Shown here in pieces: positions 49,617 through 58,242 of a DNA stretch of 64,000 bases. Every line of letters starts with the position of its first letter. Position 1 is the stretch's first letter. Under the pieces are notes generated by a model. It ran no database searches. It was not told where the DNA came from and saw nothing but the letters and a program-made list of their open reading frames with translations. This DNA is from an uncultured Faecalibacterium sp. (GTDB lineage Bacteria > Bacillota > Clostridia > Oscillospirales > Ruminococcaceae): NCBI GenBank assembly GCA_937907025.1, contig CALESJ010000021.1, forward strand, positions 1-64,000, in the 5' to 3' direction. Both the position numbers and the translations under genes were made by a program.

Positions 49617-50468
49617 TTATGCCGGGACCCCATAGTTCGGGTCCGGCGTATACCACTGGAAGATCAGGGCATCATAGCGCTGCTGCTCTTCCTGCCAGTC
49701 CAGTTCGGGCACCATGGTCCACTGCACCATCATGGCTCCCAGCAGGCGGCACAGGGCGATGGCCCAGTTTTCCCGGTCGGGACACCAGGCGATGAAATCC
49801 GGGCGCCCCAGAAAGTTGCCGAAAGCATGGCTGAGCAGAAACGCATGGACCGGACGGACGCCCTGTTTGCGGTTGGCGCGGTAGCTGTCCACCAGCTGGC
49901 CCCGCAGCACCCGGGGCGCCATGCGGCGGATGCGCCGCAGCACCCGGGGGTCGAAGCTCTCGATACAGTACAGGCCTTTGTACCCTTCCAGAGCCTGCAG
50001 CGTCTGACGGCACAGGTCATCCAGGTAGGCCCCGCTGTATTCCACCCGGCTCTTGATCTCCACAATGAGCGGCACCCGCCCCCCCACCGTTTCCAACACC
50101 TGAGAGAACAGCGGCACCGTATAGGCCGTCCCCGCCAGCGGCAGGCTGCCCACGGTTTTCCAGTCATGGTCCTGCACCCAGCCTTTTTCTGGCGTCATGC
50201 GGTCCAGACGGTCATCATGAAAGACCACCAGTTTCCGGTCGGAGGTGAACTGCACATCCAGCTCAATGCCGTACCCGGCTTTGGCCGCCGCCTCAAAGGC
50301 AGGCAAGCTGTTTTCGGGGATGGACTGGTCCCTGGAGAACAGGCCCCGGTGGGCATAGTTGATATACAGAAACGGCGTGCGAGGTTCCTTGCGGCGTCGT
50401 CCCGGCGCCACCATAAAGATGACAAGCGCTGCCAGAATCAGCAGAATCACAAGTATGCAGACCAACAT
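49617..50468 (-). CDS. Glycerophosphodiester phosphodiesterase, membrane-anchored
   Basis: A 283-residue GDPD-family enzyme that splits glycerophosphodiesters into glycerol-3-phosphate and an alcohol. One N-terminal membrane segment (residues 1-20) is followed by the TIM-barrel catalytic domain: the first catalytic segment (YAHRGLFSRDQSIPENSLPAF), the metal-binding ELDVQ, and VVFHDDRLDRM with the second His. LIVEIKS and FQWYTPD complete the barrel. All expected catalytic residues are present. Start ATG follows GGGGG. It is divergent from the two-component system at 50662. Confidence 0.92.
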   Translation of the reverse strand: MLVCILVILLILAALVIFMVAPGRRRKEPRTPFLYINYAHRGLFSRDQSIPENSLPAFEAAAKAGYGIELDVQFTSDRKLVVFHDDRLDRMTPEKGWVQDHDWKTVGSLPLAGTAYTVPLFSQVLETVGGRVPLIVEIKSRVEYSGAYLDDLCRQTLQALEGYKGLYCIESFDPRVLRRIRRMAPRVLRGQLVDSYRANRKQGVRPVHAFLLSHAFGNFLGRPDFIAWCPDRENWAIALCRLLGAMMVQWTMVPELDWQEEQQRYDALIFQWYTPDPNYGVPA

Positions 50469-50661
50469 GGGAACAATCCCCCTTTCCGCAGCGTTTTTTC
50501 GCTGCGTTCCCTATTGTAGCGCGGGAAGGCGGAGGTTACAAGGCAGGTTTTTGTAAAAAATCGTGAAAAAGATTTTAAGAAAACTTTCACAAATCCCCCA
50601 TCTGTGCGCGGTATTATGGTAATATATGAAAAGAAGCGACCTTGGTCTGGAGGGTTTAAGT

Positions 50662-51345
50662 ATGGCAAAAATTCTGGTCGTTGACGATGAACCGCGCATT
50701 CGTGATCTGATCCGGGAACATCTGCAGCACAGCGGGTATACCTGTGCCGAAGCGGGCGACGGTTCTCAGGCACTTTCGATTTTGTCCCAGGGCGGCATCG
50801 ACCTGGTGATTCTGGATATTATGATGCCGTTCATGGACGGCATGACCTGCCTGCGGGAGATGCGTGCCCGCAAGATCAACACCCCGGTGATCATGCTCAC
50901 CGCCCGCAGCGAGGAATATGACAAGCTGGCCGGGCTGGAAGGCGGCGCCGACGATTATGTGGTAAAGCCTTTCTCCCCCCGGGAGCTGGTGGCCCGTGTG
51001 AAGGCCGTGCTGGCCCGCACCATGCCCGCCCCTGCCGAATCCGGCGGTGTGTTCACCTTCGGGGATCTGGTCATTGATACGGCCAGCCACAGCGTGAAGG
51101 TGGCCGGGCAGGAAGCCCCCCTGACCCCCAAGGAATTTGACCTGCTGGTTTTCCTGGTGAACAACCGGGGCATTGCCCTTTCCCGGGAGAAAATCCTGCA
51201 GAAAGTGTGGAATTACGACTATTACGGGGAGGACCGCACCGTGGACACCCACATCAAGATGCTGCGCGGTCATCTGGGCCCCTGCCGCGGCTACATCGTG
51301 ACCGTGTGGGGCATCGGCTACAAGTTCGACCCGGACGTTTTGTGA
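50662..51345 (+). CDS. OmpR-family response regulator
   Basis: A 227-residue regulator: receiver domain residues 1-120 with Asp8/Asp9 (VVDDEP), phospho-acceptor Asp52 (ILDIMMPFMDG) and the conserved Lys in VVKPFSPRE; then the OmpR/PhoB winged helix (EAPLTPKEFDLLVFLVNNRGIALSREKILQKVWNYDYYGEDRTVDTHIKMLRGHLG). It partners the histidine kinase that begins 16 bases after its stop. The ATG is preceded by GGAGGG. The regulon is unknown; the cell-surface genes next to it (GDPD, membrane protein) are possible targets but no binding site was identified. Confidence 0.95.
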   Translation: MAKILVVDDEPRIRDLIREHLQHSGYTCAEAGDGSQALSILSQGGIDLVILDIMMPFMDGMTCLREMRARKINTPVIMLTARSEEYDKLAGLEGGADDYVVKPFSPRELVARVKAVLARTMPAPAESGGVFTFGDLVIDTASHSVKVAGQEAPLTPKEFDLLVFLVNNRGIALSREKILQKVWNYDYYGEDRTVDTHIKMLRGHLGPCRGYIVTVWGIGYKFDPDVL

Positions 51346-51361
51346 AAGACGGGGATTCCGT

Positions 51362-52915
51362 ATGTGGAAAAAGCTGAAGCCCGCGCAGCCGGCCGGCGGT
51401 GAGGAAGCGCCGCGCAGAGGGCTGGGTGTCCGCGGCCAGCTGATGCTGTTTTTGTTTGCCGTGACCACCCTGACCCTGATTCTGGTCTGGGCGCTGATTA
51501 CCTATGCCCTTGAGCCCATGTACAACCGCAAGATCCGCACCAGTCTGGAAAGCAAGGCCGATGCAGTAGTGGCACTCATTGACGCCAACGACGGTCCGGT
51601 GTCCAGCCGGGTACTGGGCAAACTGATCCTGGATGATGATTTCTGGCTTTCTTTCCTGGAAAAAGCCCTGGACGGCTCCCTGAACCTGGAAAACTGCTGT
51701 GTGGATATCAGTGATTCCACCCTGAGCAACGTCCAGTGCCTGGAAAGCCTGTACCCCTGCGTACTGCACCAGAGCGAGTACTCCTTCGGCGGGCAGATCA
51801 GCCTGAAGCAGGACACCCCCGAGGTGGTGCGGCTGCGCGGGCTGGTCTTTACCAAAAAGAGCGTCTGCGAAACCGTATCTTCCGGCGGTAACCTGCAGAT
51901 GGTGGTGGGCAAACTGACCGCCGACGGCCAGTATGCGGTATTGGTATCCACCAGTCTGGCCCAGATCACCACCGCCGCCGACGTACTGGGCAGCGTGCTG
52001 CCCCCGGTGGCTTTGCTGCTGTTTGGCCTGAACGTGCTGGCGGCCATTCTGTTCAGCAGGTGGTTCACCCGCCCGGTACACCAGCTGGCCGAAGGAGCCC
52101 GCCGCATGGCAGACGGCAATTACAACGTCCAGGTGGAAGTCAAACGCCGGGACGAACTGGGCTTGCTGGCCCGGGAGTTCAACCACATGGCCCGGGCGGT
52201 GCGCCGTTCGGCCGAGCTGGAAAAGGAACTGCTGGCCAATGTCAGCCACGATCTGCGCACCCCGCTGACCCTGATCAAAGGCTACGCCGAAACGGTGCGC
52301 GACCTGTCCGGCATGGATGAGGAACGCCGCACCGAACAGTGCAATATCATTGTGGATGAAACCGACCGGCTTTCGGCCCTGGTCAACAGCGTAATGGAGC
52401 TGAGCAAGGTGCAGAGCGGCGTGGAAAAGCCCAATCTGGTGGACTTCGACATGAGTGGCCTTTGCTTTGAGGTGGCCGGTCTGTACGATGCTGTCTGCGA
52501 GCAGAACCACTGGACCCTGAAACTGGAGGCCGACAAGGAGTGCATGGTGCGGGCCGATCCGGCCATGATGGAGCGGGTGCTGCACAATCTGTTGGGCAAC
52601 GCCACCCACCATATCGGGGAGGACGGCGTCTTTGTGCTGCGGGCCATCCCCAAGCCCGGCGGCGGCTGCCGGGTGGAGGTGGAGGACCACGGCCCCGGTA
52701 TTCCGCCGGAAGACCTTCCCTACATCTTTGACCGGTACTACCGCGCCCGCAAGAATGCCGGCAAGCCCGGTACCGGGCTGGGACTTTCCATCACCAAGGC
52801 CATCCTGCAGCAGCATGGATTCCCCTTCGGCGTGGAAAGTGAAGTCGGTCACGGGTCCCTGTTCTGGTTTGAGATGACTGCACCCGATCAATCCACCTCG
52901 CCCAAGGAGGGCTGA
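51362..52915 (+). CDS. Sensor histidine kinase
   Basis: A 517-residue membrane kinase. TM1 is at about residues 27-50 and TM2 at about 208-232, enclosing an outside sensor region of about 160 residues with four Cys; then a HAMP domain (FTRPVHQLAEGARRMADGNY), the phospho-acceptor segment VSHDLRTP with His296, and the HATPase domain (ERVLHNLLGNATHH, EDHGPGIPPEDLPYIFDRYYRARKN, GTGLGLSITKAILQQHG). It phosphorylates the upstream response regulator. The signal is unknown. It follows by 16 bases in one operon with a small membrane protein at 52963. Confidence 0.95.
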   Translation: MWKKLKPAQPAGGEEAPRRGLGVRGQLMLFLFAVTTLTLILVWALITYALEPMYNRKIRTSLESKADAVVALIDANDGPVSSRVLGKLILDDDFWLSFLEKALDGSLNLENCCVDISDSTLSNVQCLESLYPCVLHQSEYSFGGQISLKQDTPEVVRLRGLVFTKKSVCETVSSGGNLQMVVGKLTADGQYAVLVSTSLAQITTAADVLGSVLPPVALLLFGLNVLAAILFSRWFTRPVHQLAEGARRMADGNYNVQVEVKRRDELGLLAREFNHMARAVRRSAELEKELLANVSHDLRTPLTLIKGYAETVRDLSGMDEERRTEQCNIIVDETDRLSALVNSVMELSKVQSGVEKPNLVDFDMSGLCFEVAGLYDAVCEQNHWTLKLEADKECMVRADPAMMERVLHNLLGNATHHIGEDGVFVLRAIPKPGGGCRVEVEDHGPGIPPEDLPYIFDRYYRARKNAGKPGTGLGLSITKAILQQHGFPFGVESEVGHGSLFWFEMTAPDQSTSPKEG

Positions 52916-52962
52916 CTGTTCTGTGTTCCAAAAACACAGAGCCCGAAAAGGAGGTTTCTGTC

Positions 52963-53454
52963 ATGGATGAACCCCGTCATCTGCCCGTTCCCCTGCCCGG
53001 CAGCGAGTCTGCCGGTACCGCCGACACCTCCCCTGCCCCTGCCGACTGGAAGCAGCAGCTGGACCGCCTGGAGGCCAAAGCCGACCGCAATGCCCGCCTG
53101 CTGCGCATCTGCATCGGCCTGCTTGTAGGATTGATCGCGGTGCTGTGCATCGGGTTCGGGGTGCTGTTCTATCACGGCAGCGTGGCATACCGGAGCATTC
53201 TCCAGGCCACCGAACAGGTAGATACCCTGGCCGGTACTTTGCAGGACAGCCTGGATTCCATGGAGCCCGGCGAGCTGGACCGCTTGCTGCAGTCTTTGCC
53301 CGATATTGCCGAAAAACTTTCCCAGCTGGATGTGGATGCCCTGAACCAGGTTATCCAGCAGATGCCCGCCCTGATGCAGGCCATTCAGGACCTGGAGGCC
53401 CAGACCAGTCAGATCACCAGCTGGTTCAGCGGCCTGGGCGGATTATTCCGCTGA
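52963..53454 (+). CDS. Small membrane protein with coiled coil, after the two-component system
   Basis: A 163-residue protein I do not recognise. Residues 1-30 are Pro/Ala-rich, a short coiled coil (WKQQLDRLEAKADRNARLL) precedes one membrane segment (residues about 48-69, ICIGLLVGLIAVLCIGFGVLFY), and the rest (75-150) is a long Gln/Leu-rich helix (LAGTLQDSLDSMEPGELDRLLQSLPDIAEKLSQLDVDALNQVIQQM) that probably forms a coiled coil outside the cell. AAGGAGG precedes the ATG. It follows the histidine kinase by 47 bases and may serve as an accessory or sensor partner; a strong terminator follows. Confidence 0.8.
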   Translation: MDEPRHLPVPLPGSESAGTADTSPAPADWKQQLDRLEAKADRNARLLRICIGLLVGLIAVLCIGFGVLFYHGSVAYRSILQATEQVDTLAGTLQDSLDSMEPGELDRLLQSLPDIAEKLSQLDVDALNQVIQQMPALMQAIQDLEAQTSQITSWFSGLGGLFR

Positions 53455-53475
53455 TTTTCCCATTTTGCACAGAAA

Positions 53476-53524
53476 AAGCCCGCTTTCCCCGGCACAGTGC
53501 CGAAAGGAAAGCGGGCTTCTTATT
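53476..53524. terminator. Bidirectional terminator
   Basis: AAGCCCGCTTTCC pairs with GGAAAGCGGGCTT, with an inner GGCAC/GTGCC stem. It separates the small membrane protein from the converging cyclophilin gene. Confidence 0.9.
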
Positions 53525-53540
53525 TGTATATTTGTATGGA

Positions 53541-54020
53541 TCAGTCCTCGTCGATGATGCGGACAGTCTGCATACGGACAGGCTTCAGGGGCTTGTCGTT
53601 CCAGTCGGTGGGGACGGAGGCGATCTCATCCACCACATCCATACCGGAAACCACATGGCCGAAGGCCGCGTACTGACCGTCCAGGTGAGGTGCGTCAGCG
53701 TGCATGATGAAGAACTGGCTGCCGGCGCTGTTGGGGTTCTGGGCGCGGGCCATGCTGATGACACCGCGGGTGTGCTTGATGGGGTTGGGCACAAAGTTGG
53801 CGGAGAATTCGCCCTTGATCTGCCAGCCCGGGCCGCCGGTGCCGTTGCCCAGCGGGCAGCCGCCCTGAATCATAAAGCCGGGGATGATGCGGTGGAAGGT
53901 CAGGCCGTCATAAAAGCCCTGACGGACCAGCTTTTCAAAGTTTTCGCAGGTGATGGGCGCGGCGCTGGGGTCCAGCTCAATATCGATGGTCTTGCCGTTT
54001 TCCATGGTAATGCGGATCAT
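53541..54020 (-). CDS. Cyclophilin-type peptidyl-prolyl isomerase
   Basis: A 159-residue cytosolic cyclophilin that catalyses proline cis-trans isomerisation. The core motifs are present: FHRIIPGFMIQGGCPLGNGTGGPG (with the catalytic Arg), SQFFIMHADAPHLDGQYAAFGHVVSGMDVV. The length is that of the short prokaryotic type, without signal peptide. Its start overlaps the stop of the upstream gene by four bases (ATGA), and AGGAG lies just upstream, so it is coupled to the phospholipase-like gene. Confidence 0.95.
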   Translation of the reverse strand: MIRITMENGKTIDIELDPSAAPITCENFEKLVRQGFYDGLTFHRIIPGFMIQGGCPLGNGTGGPGWQIKGEFSANFVPNPIKHTRGVISMARAQNPNSAGSQFFIMHADAPHLDGQYAAFGHVVSGMDVVDEIASVPTDWNDKPLKPVRMQTVRIIDED

Positions 54021-54958
54021 GTTGTTTTCTCCTTTTCTGTGTTGGGTTCCGGCGTTCCCACCGCAGGCATGGTGCTGCGGTCGGTGGGGGTGCCGGTGGT
54101 ATAATCCATGCTGCCCAGCAGGCGGCACAATTCGGATTCGGTGAGGTGGCCCATCCAGAACTCCAGCGCAGCGGTCATATACACCGCGCTGCGGCGCTCC
54201 GCCTCTTTCAGCAGGGCAAAAGCGCCGCCCTTGCGGGCTTCCCCGGTGGCGGGGTCGGTCCACTCGTCGGGCAAATCCAGGCGCAATGCCCGGGGCGATA
54301 CATGCCCGGTCAAAAAGCCCCGGCCTTTCCAGAATGTTTCCACCACATAGAACAATGCCTTGCGGATGCCGTGCCGGCTGGGGAACAGCCGCCGCACCCG
54401 GTTGAAGTAGTAGAAGGCATCGGCCAGGCATTCCGGGGTCACGTCGGCGCCGTACACTTCCAGCAGAACGGTGTGCAGCAGCGCCGCGATCTCGGCCAGA
54501 TCCGTTCCCTGCGGCACCGGGGAGGCATCGTCCGCCGGGACCTGGGAAACGCCGGTATCCTCGGCGTGCAGGGTGGAGTCCAAGGCGATTTCAAAGTACC
54601 CGTGTCCACCTTTGCCGGCGTAGGGCTGCCCGGGCTGGCACATGGCCACCACATACGGGTGCAGCACCGTGTCGGCGGCGTAATGGCAAAGGAAGCCCAG
54701 CGCATATTCCACCTGGGCGCCGGTCTTGACGTGGCGGATCAGGCTGCACAGGAACGCCCCGGTGGCTTCGTCGTGCATGCGTTCCCCCAGTTCCGGCAGG
54801 TCATACCGGCGTTTTGCCTTGCTCTTCCAGATCTCAAAGCTGAAAAAGCTGTCCGGACCGTTGGCCCCCGCCGCAAACGCGGTGGGACAATGCAGTTTAT
54901 AATGGATGGATTCGGCTGCCCGCCGGGCAGTTCGCACATGGGTATAGCCTTCCGGCAT
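54017..54958 (-). CDS. Zinc-dependent phospholipase C-like protein
   Basis: A 313-residue all-helical protein of the zinc-dependent phospholipase C / S1-P1 nuclease fold family. It has a HVRTARRAAESIHYKLHCPTAFAAGANGPDSFFSFE start and the HYAADTVLHPYVVAM segment, rich in His residues that may bind zinc. No signal peptide is seen, unlike secreted family members, so it may be cytosolic. The enzyme activity is inferred from the fold. The frame begins at ATG 54958. It is coupled by ATGA overlap to the cyclophilin gene. Confidence 0.8.
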   Translation of the reverse strand: MPEGYTHVRTARRAAESIHYKLHCPTAFAAGANGPDSFFSFEIWKSKAKRRYDLPELGERMHDEATGAFLCSLIRHVKTGAQVEYALGFLCHYAADTVLHPYVVAMCQPGQPYAGKGGHGYFEIALDSTLHAEDTGVSQVPADDASPVPQGTDLAEIAALLHTVLLEVYGADVTPECLADAFYYFNRVRRLFPSRHGIRKALFYVVETFWKGRGFLTGHVSPRALRLDLPDEWTDPATGEARKGGAFALLKEAERRSAVYMTAALEFWMGHLTESELCRLLGSMDYTTGTPTDRSTMPAVGTPEPNTEKEKTT

Positions 54959-55069
54959 AGAGAAATGCCCTCCTGTTCGGATAACATAAACGGGGTATGA
55001 GGGCCGAAACCCACATACCCCATTATTGTACTGCCCGCCGGTTGGATTGTCAATGCGGGCCCAATTTCC

Positions 55070-56437
55070 TTAAATTGAGAGATCTTTGCCCTTCAGGGTG
55101 CGCGGCAGAACCGCGAAGAAGAGCACGGCGCCAATGCCGATGATGAGCAGAATGGACACAATGCCGAAGGGGCTGGAGGCCGCGTTGATGGCGTCCACCT
55201 GTTCCGGCGTAGCGGTCTGGGCGGTCAGGCCCTGGGATTTCAGCATGCTGTTGGCCACGGCGGAGCTGACCACGCCCACCAGGGCCGGCCCCATGATGGA
55301 GCTGAACTTGCCGAAAATATCAAAGAAGCCGAAGAACTCGCCGCTGCGGTCCTTATCCGGAATGAGCTTGCCGAACATGGAGCGGGACAGTGCCTGGATG
55401 CCGCCCTGGCTGGTGGCACACAGAACAGCCAGCACCCAGAACTGCCACAGGTCCCGCATGAAGAAGGCAAAGATACAGATGAACATGTACACGCAGATGC
55501 CAGCGCCCACCATGACCCGGGCGCCGAACTTGGCGCTGAGGCGGATGTACAGCAGGCAGAACGGCAGGCCCAGCACCTGCACCAGCAGCAGGGCCAGCAG
55601 CATGCCGGTGGAATCCAGACCCAGGTTGGTACCGTAGGTGGTGGCCATGCTGATGACGGTGTGAACGCCGTCGATGTAGAAGAAGTAGGCCAGGATGTAC
55701 ACCAGCATGGGCTTGTTGGCGATGATTTCCTTGATGGTGGTTCCCACGCCCCGGATGCTGCGGCCCACATCGCCCTTTTCATAGGGTTTGCCGGAGGTCT
55801 GCTGGCAGTTTTTCAACAGCGGCAGGCTGAACACCAGCCACCAGATGGCAGTGATGGCAAAAATCACCGCCAGGCAGGTGAGCATAGGCACGCCCACCAG
55901 GTTCATGACCAGGAAGATGACCAGCGGGATGGTGGAACCGCCGATGTACCCCAGGCCATAGCCCATGGTAGACACGCGGTCCATCCGCTCCGGCGTGGTC
56001 ACATCGGTGAGGAACGCATCGTAATAGATGGCGGACGCATCAAAGCCGATGACACTGAGGATGTACAGCACCAGGATGAACCCGGCCACCCGGCCGGCGG
56101 CCGCGGTGGAGGAGGTAAAGTCCATCAGCGGGGTGAAGGACATGAGGGCAACGGCCACCACACCCAGAATCATGAACACCGAGAACAGGCGCTTGCGCAT
56201 ACCGCGGATATCCCCGAAAACGCCCAAAAACGGCGCCGCGATGGCCACAATGGCCATGGCGATACTGGTGGCGTAGCCCCAGGTCGACATGCTGGAAACA
56301 CTGTCTGCGGTGTACCCGGCGACGGTGTCAAAGAAGATGGGCAGCAGCGTGACCACGATGACCGAATGGGCGCTGTTGGCCCAGTCGTACATCATCCAGC
56401 TGATCTCCTGCTTGGTGTAGCCCTTCAGAAGCCCCAT
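55070..56437 (-). CDS. MFS transporter of the UMF1 / Atg22-like type
   Basis: A 455-residue MFS protein with 12 membrane segments. The N-terminus EISWMMYDWANSAHSVIVVTLLPIFF contains the DWANSA motif characteristic of the UMF1 (Atg22-like) branch, and the mid-protein DIRGMRKRLFSVFM matches the loop. Atg22-like proteins export amino acids from yeast vacuoles; bacterial relatives have unclear substrates. The start is ATG 56437; GGAGG lies ten bases upstream. A 10-bp inverted repeat (56453-56484) lies just upstream, so the gene is likely repressed by a nearby or distant regulator. Confidence 0.88.
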   Translation of the reverse strand: MGLLKGYTKQEISWMMYDWANSAHSVIVVTLLPIFFDTVAGYTADSVSSMSTWGYATSIAMAIVAIAAPFLGVFGDIRGMRKRLFSVFMILGVVAVALMSFTPLMDFTSSTAAAGRVAGFILVLYILSVIGFDASAIYYDAFLTDVTTPERMDRVSTMGYGLGYIGGSTIPLVIFLVMNLVGVPMLTCLAVIFAITAIWWLVFSLPLLKNCQQTSGKPYEKGDVGRSIRGVGTTIKEIIANKPMLVYILAYFFYIDGVHTVISMATTYGTNLGLDSTGMLLALLLVQVLGLPFCLLYIRLSAKFGARVMVGAGICVYMFICIFAFFMRDLWQFWVLAVLCATSQGGIQALSRSMFGKLIPDKDRSGEFFGFFDIFGKFSSIMGPALVGVVSSAVANSMLKSQGLTAQTATPEQVDAINAASSPFGIVSILLIIGIGAVLFFAVLPRTLKGKDLSI

Positions 56438-56452
56438 GGAATCATGCCTCCA

Positions 56453-56484
56453 ACTTATACAATTTTTGCAAATCTTGTATAAGT
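56453..56484 (-). promoter_or_regulatory. Inverted repeat (probable operator) upstream of the UMF1-type gene
   Basis: ACTTATACAA at 56453-56462 and TTGTATAAGT at 56475-56484 are exact 10-base inverted repeats with a 12-base spacer, overlapping the likely start of transcription. The arms' centres are 22 bases apart, the two-turn spacing expected for a dimer or tetramer repressor. Confidence 0.7.
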
Positions 56485-56500
56485 GTAACATTTTGTCACC

Positions 56501-56540
56501 AAAAAAACAAGACGCCCGACGGCGCAAAAGTCCATCGGGC
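56501..56540 (-). terminator. Terminator after the DUF5668-like gene
   Basis: Minus-strand GCCCGATGG pairs with CCGTCGGGC (one wobble), followed by GTCTTGTTTTTTT. Confidence 0.85.
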
Positions 56541-56580
56541 AGTCAAATCTGTGTCAAAAATCAGCAAAGTTTTTTCCGGG

Positions 56581-57588
56581 TCATTCGTAGTATCCCATCG
56601 CCACTGCATCCCCGGTGCTGCCTTCCTGTGCGGTCGGAGCCGCGGATTCCGCCGTGGCCATACCCAGAGCAGCCATCTGTTCATCCAGCCATTCCTCTGT
56701 CGGATATTCACCGTATTTTTCCTGGTATTCCTCCGACAGGTTGCTGCGGATTTCCTCCTGGCGGTAATCCTGCATATTATCGTAGCTGGAGAAACTGTTG
56801 CCGTCATACCAGTAGGACTGGTACACGTTTCCGGCCAGGGTGGCGGCGTCGGCGGAGAGCTGCCAGGCATTGTCCAGGTCCAGAGAGTAGGTCACACTGT
56901 TGTCGGCCACATCCCGCATGTAGGTGTCGAAGCGATACCGGTTGAAGGGCAGTCCGTCGGCCTGGCAGGCGTCCACCACCTGGCGGGCCATGGCGGCAAA
57001 GGCTTCCGGTGTGTTGTAGACATTCTGGTAAACGGTGACATACAGTTCGCAGTCATCACCGGACTGGACCTGCGCCGTCGCCGGGTCGGAAACGCCATGG
57101 TTCAGGTTCATCACCACGCTCAGGTCGTAAATATCGCTGCTCAGTTCAGAAACACCGCGCAGGGTCGCAGTGGCATCCTTCTGGAGTTCATCGCCCAGGC
57201 GCATCTCGGCCGCATGGGCGGTGGGGCCGTACTCATTCCACAGCTGCATCACCATCGAAGCGCACCCCGCCCCGATCATAATCAGGATGCAGACAAAAAT
57301 GCTCAGGCCGTCGTACTTGAGCTGCACGTTGGGGCGAGCCGCATAGACCAGGACCTCAATGCCCAGGGCGATAAGCGCCACCGGGAACAGGCTGATCACA
57401 AAACGCAGGTCCAGTTCCGGCAGGAAGGAGCGCAGGATCAGCACGATACCGGCAGCCACCAGCAGCAAGCCGAAGGTAAAGGTACCCACGCGGCGGATTT
57501 TCCGGGGCGGCGCAGAAGGCCGGGTATCCGTGGGAGGAACGGTCTGTTGCGCGGTCTGCTGTTCTGCCGCATTGTATTTTTCATCCAT
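56581..57588 (-). CDS. Membrane protein with LiaF/DUF5668-type N-terminal domain
   Basis: A 335-residue protein. After a hydrophilic N-terminus it has two membrane pairs (about residues 35-55 and 64-85, then 97-115; VGTFTFGLLLVAAGIVLILRSFLP, RFVISLFPVALIALGIEVLVY), the pattern of DUF5668/LiaF-like proteins. The remaining 200 residues (125-335) are outside and have no recognised family; they include an acidic tail (EEYQEKYGEYPTEEWLDEQM). A cell-envelope stress role is suggested only by the N-terminal domain. It lies downstream of the sigma/anti-sigma operon in the same direction, 85 bases after the gene at 57674. Confidence 0.72.
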   Translation of the reverse strand: MDEKYNAAEQQTAQQTVPPTDTRPSAPPRKIRRVGTFTFGLLLVAAGIVLILRSFLPELDLRFVISLFPVALIALGIEVLVYAARPNVQLKYDGLSIFVCILIMIGAGCASMVMQLWNEYGPTAHAAEMRLGDELQKDATATLRGVSELSSDIYDLSVVMNLNHGVSDPATAQVQSGDDCELYVTVYQNVYNTPEAFAAMARQVVDACQADGLPFNRYRFDTYMRDVADNSVTYSLDLDNAWQLSADAATLAGNVYQSYWYDGNSFSSYDNMQDYRQEEIRSNLSEEYQEKYGEYPTEEWLDEQMAALGMATAESAAPTAQEGSTGDAVAMGYYE

Positions 57589-57673
57589 TATAATACACCT
57601 CGTATTGTCATTTTGGAGTAAAAAAGCAGGCGGGCAAAGTCAGGGCCTGGCCCGTCGTGCCGGAATGGGAGAT

Positions 57674-58237
57674 TTACTGCGGCATATCCTGGCCGCCGTG
57701 TTCCCCGGGATAGGGCGGCATGGCGTTGTTGTCCCCCTTGCCGGGCGCCGAACGGCCCAGCAGACGCACGCCGAAGTAGATCAGCAGAGCAGCCACGATG
57801 ACGGTGGGCAGCTGGCCGATGAGGTTGTAGTACAGGTATTCCATGCCCAGCCTGATGAACAGGTCGTGCAGCATGGGGGCGATCCAGCTGTCAAAGAGCA
57901 CCCACACACCGCAGGCCACCAGCACCCAGCCGATGATGCGGTTGCCGCGGGGAGTGAAAGGCTTGAACCGGCCCAGGTCGATGCGGTCGCCCCAGATGAA
58001 ATCGTCGGGTTTGGGGCTGCCGGACACCAGATACCGAATCAGGTCATAGGTGTCGAAGAAGGCATACATCCAGATGATGGGGGCTGCCAGCAGCACCGGC
58101 GGAATGATGGCACCGATACCGGACGCCACACAGAACAGGGTGATGAGGGACAGGCCGCGGCGCATATAGCCGTAGTACATCTGCCCGGCACCCGGAATGC
58201 AGGCAAAGATAAAAGTCAGAAATGCGTTCTTTTTCAT
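57674..58237 (-). CDS. Small polytopic membrane protein with TM2-like N-terminus
   Basis: A 187-residue protein with about five membrane segments. The N-terminal KKNAFLTFIFACIPGAGQMYYGYMRRGLSLI contains the PGAGQMYYGY pattern typical of TM2-like domains. The ATG at 58237 is eight bases after GGAGAG; a GTG at 58246 would overlap the previous gene's stop. The function is unknown. It is the third gene of the sigma/anti-sigma operon, with its start nearly abutting the anti-sigma stop. Confidence 0.78.
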   Translation of the reverse strand: MKKNAFLTFIFACIPGAGQMYYGYMRRGLSLITLFCVASGIGAIIPPVLLAAPIIWMYAFFDTYDLIRYLVSGSPKPDDFIWGDRIDLGRFKPFTPRGNRIIGWVLVACGVWVLFDSWIAPMLHDLFIRLGMEYLYYNLIGQLPTVIVAALLIYFGVRLLGRSAPGKGDNNAMPPYPGEHGGQDMPQ

Positions 58238-58242
58238 GGTGT

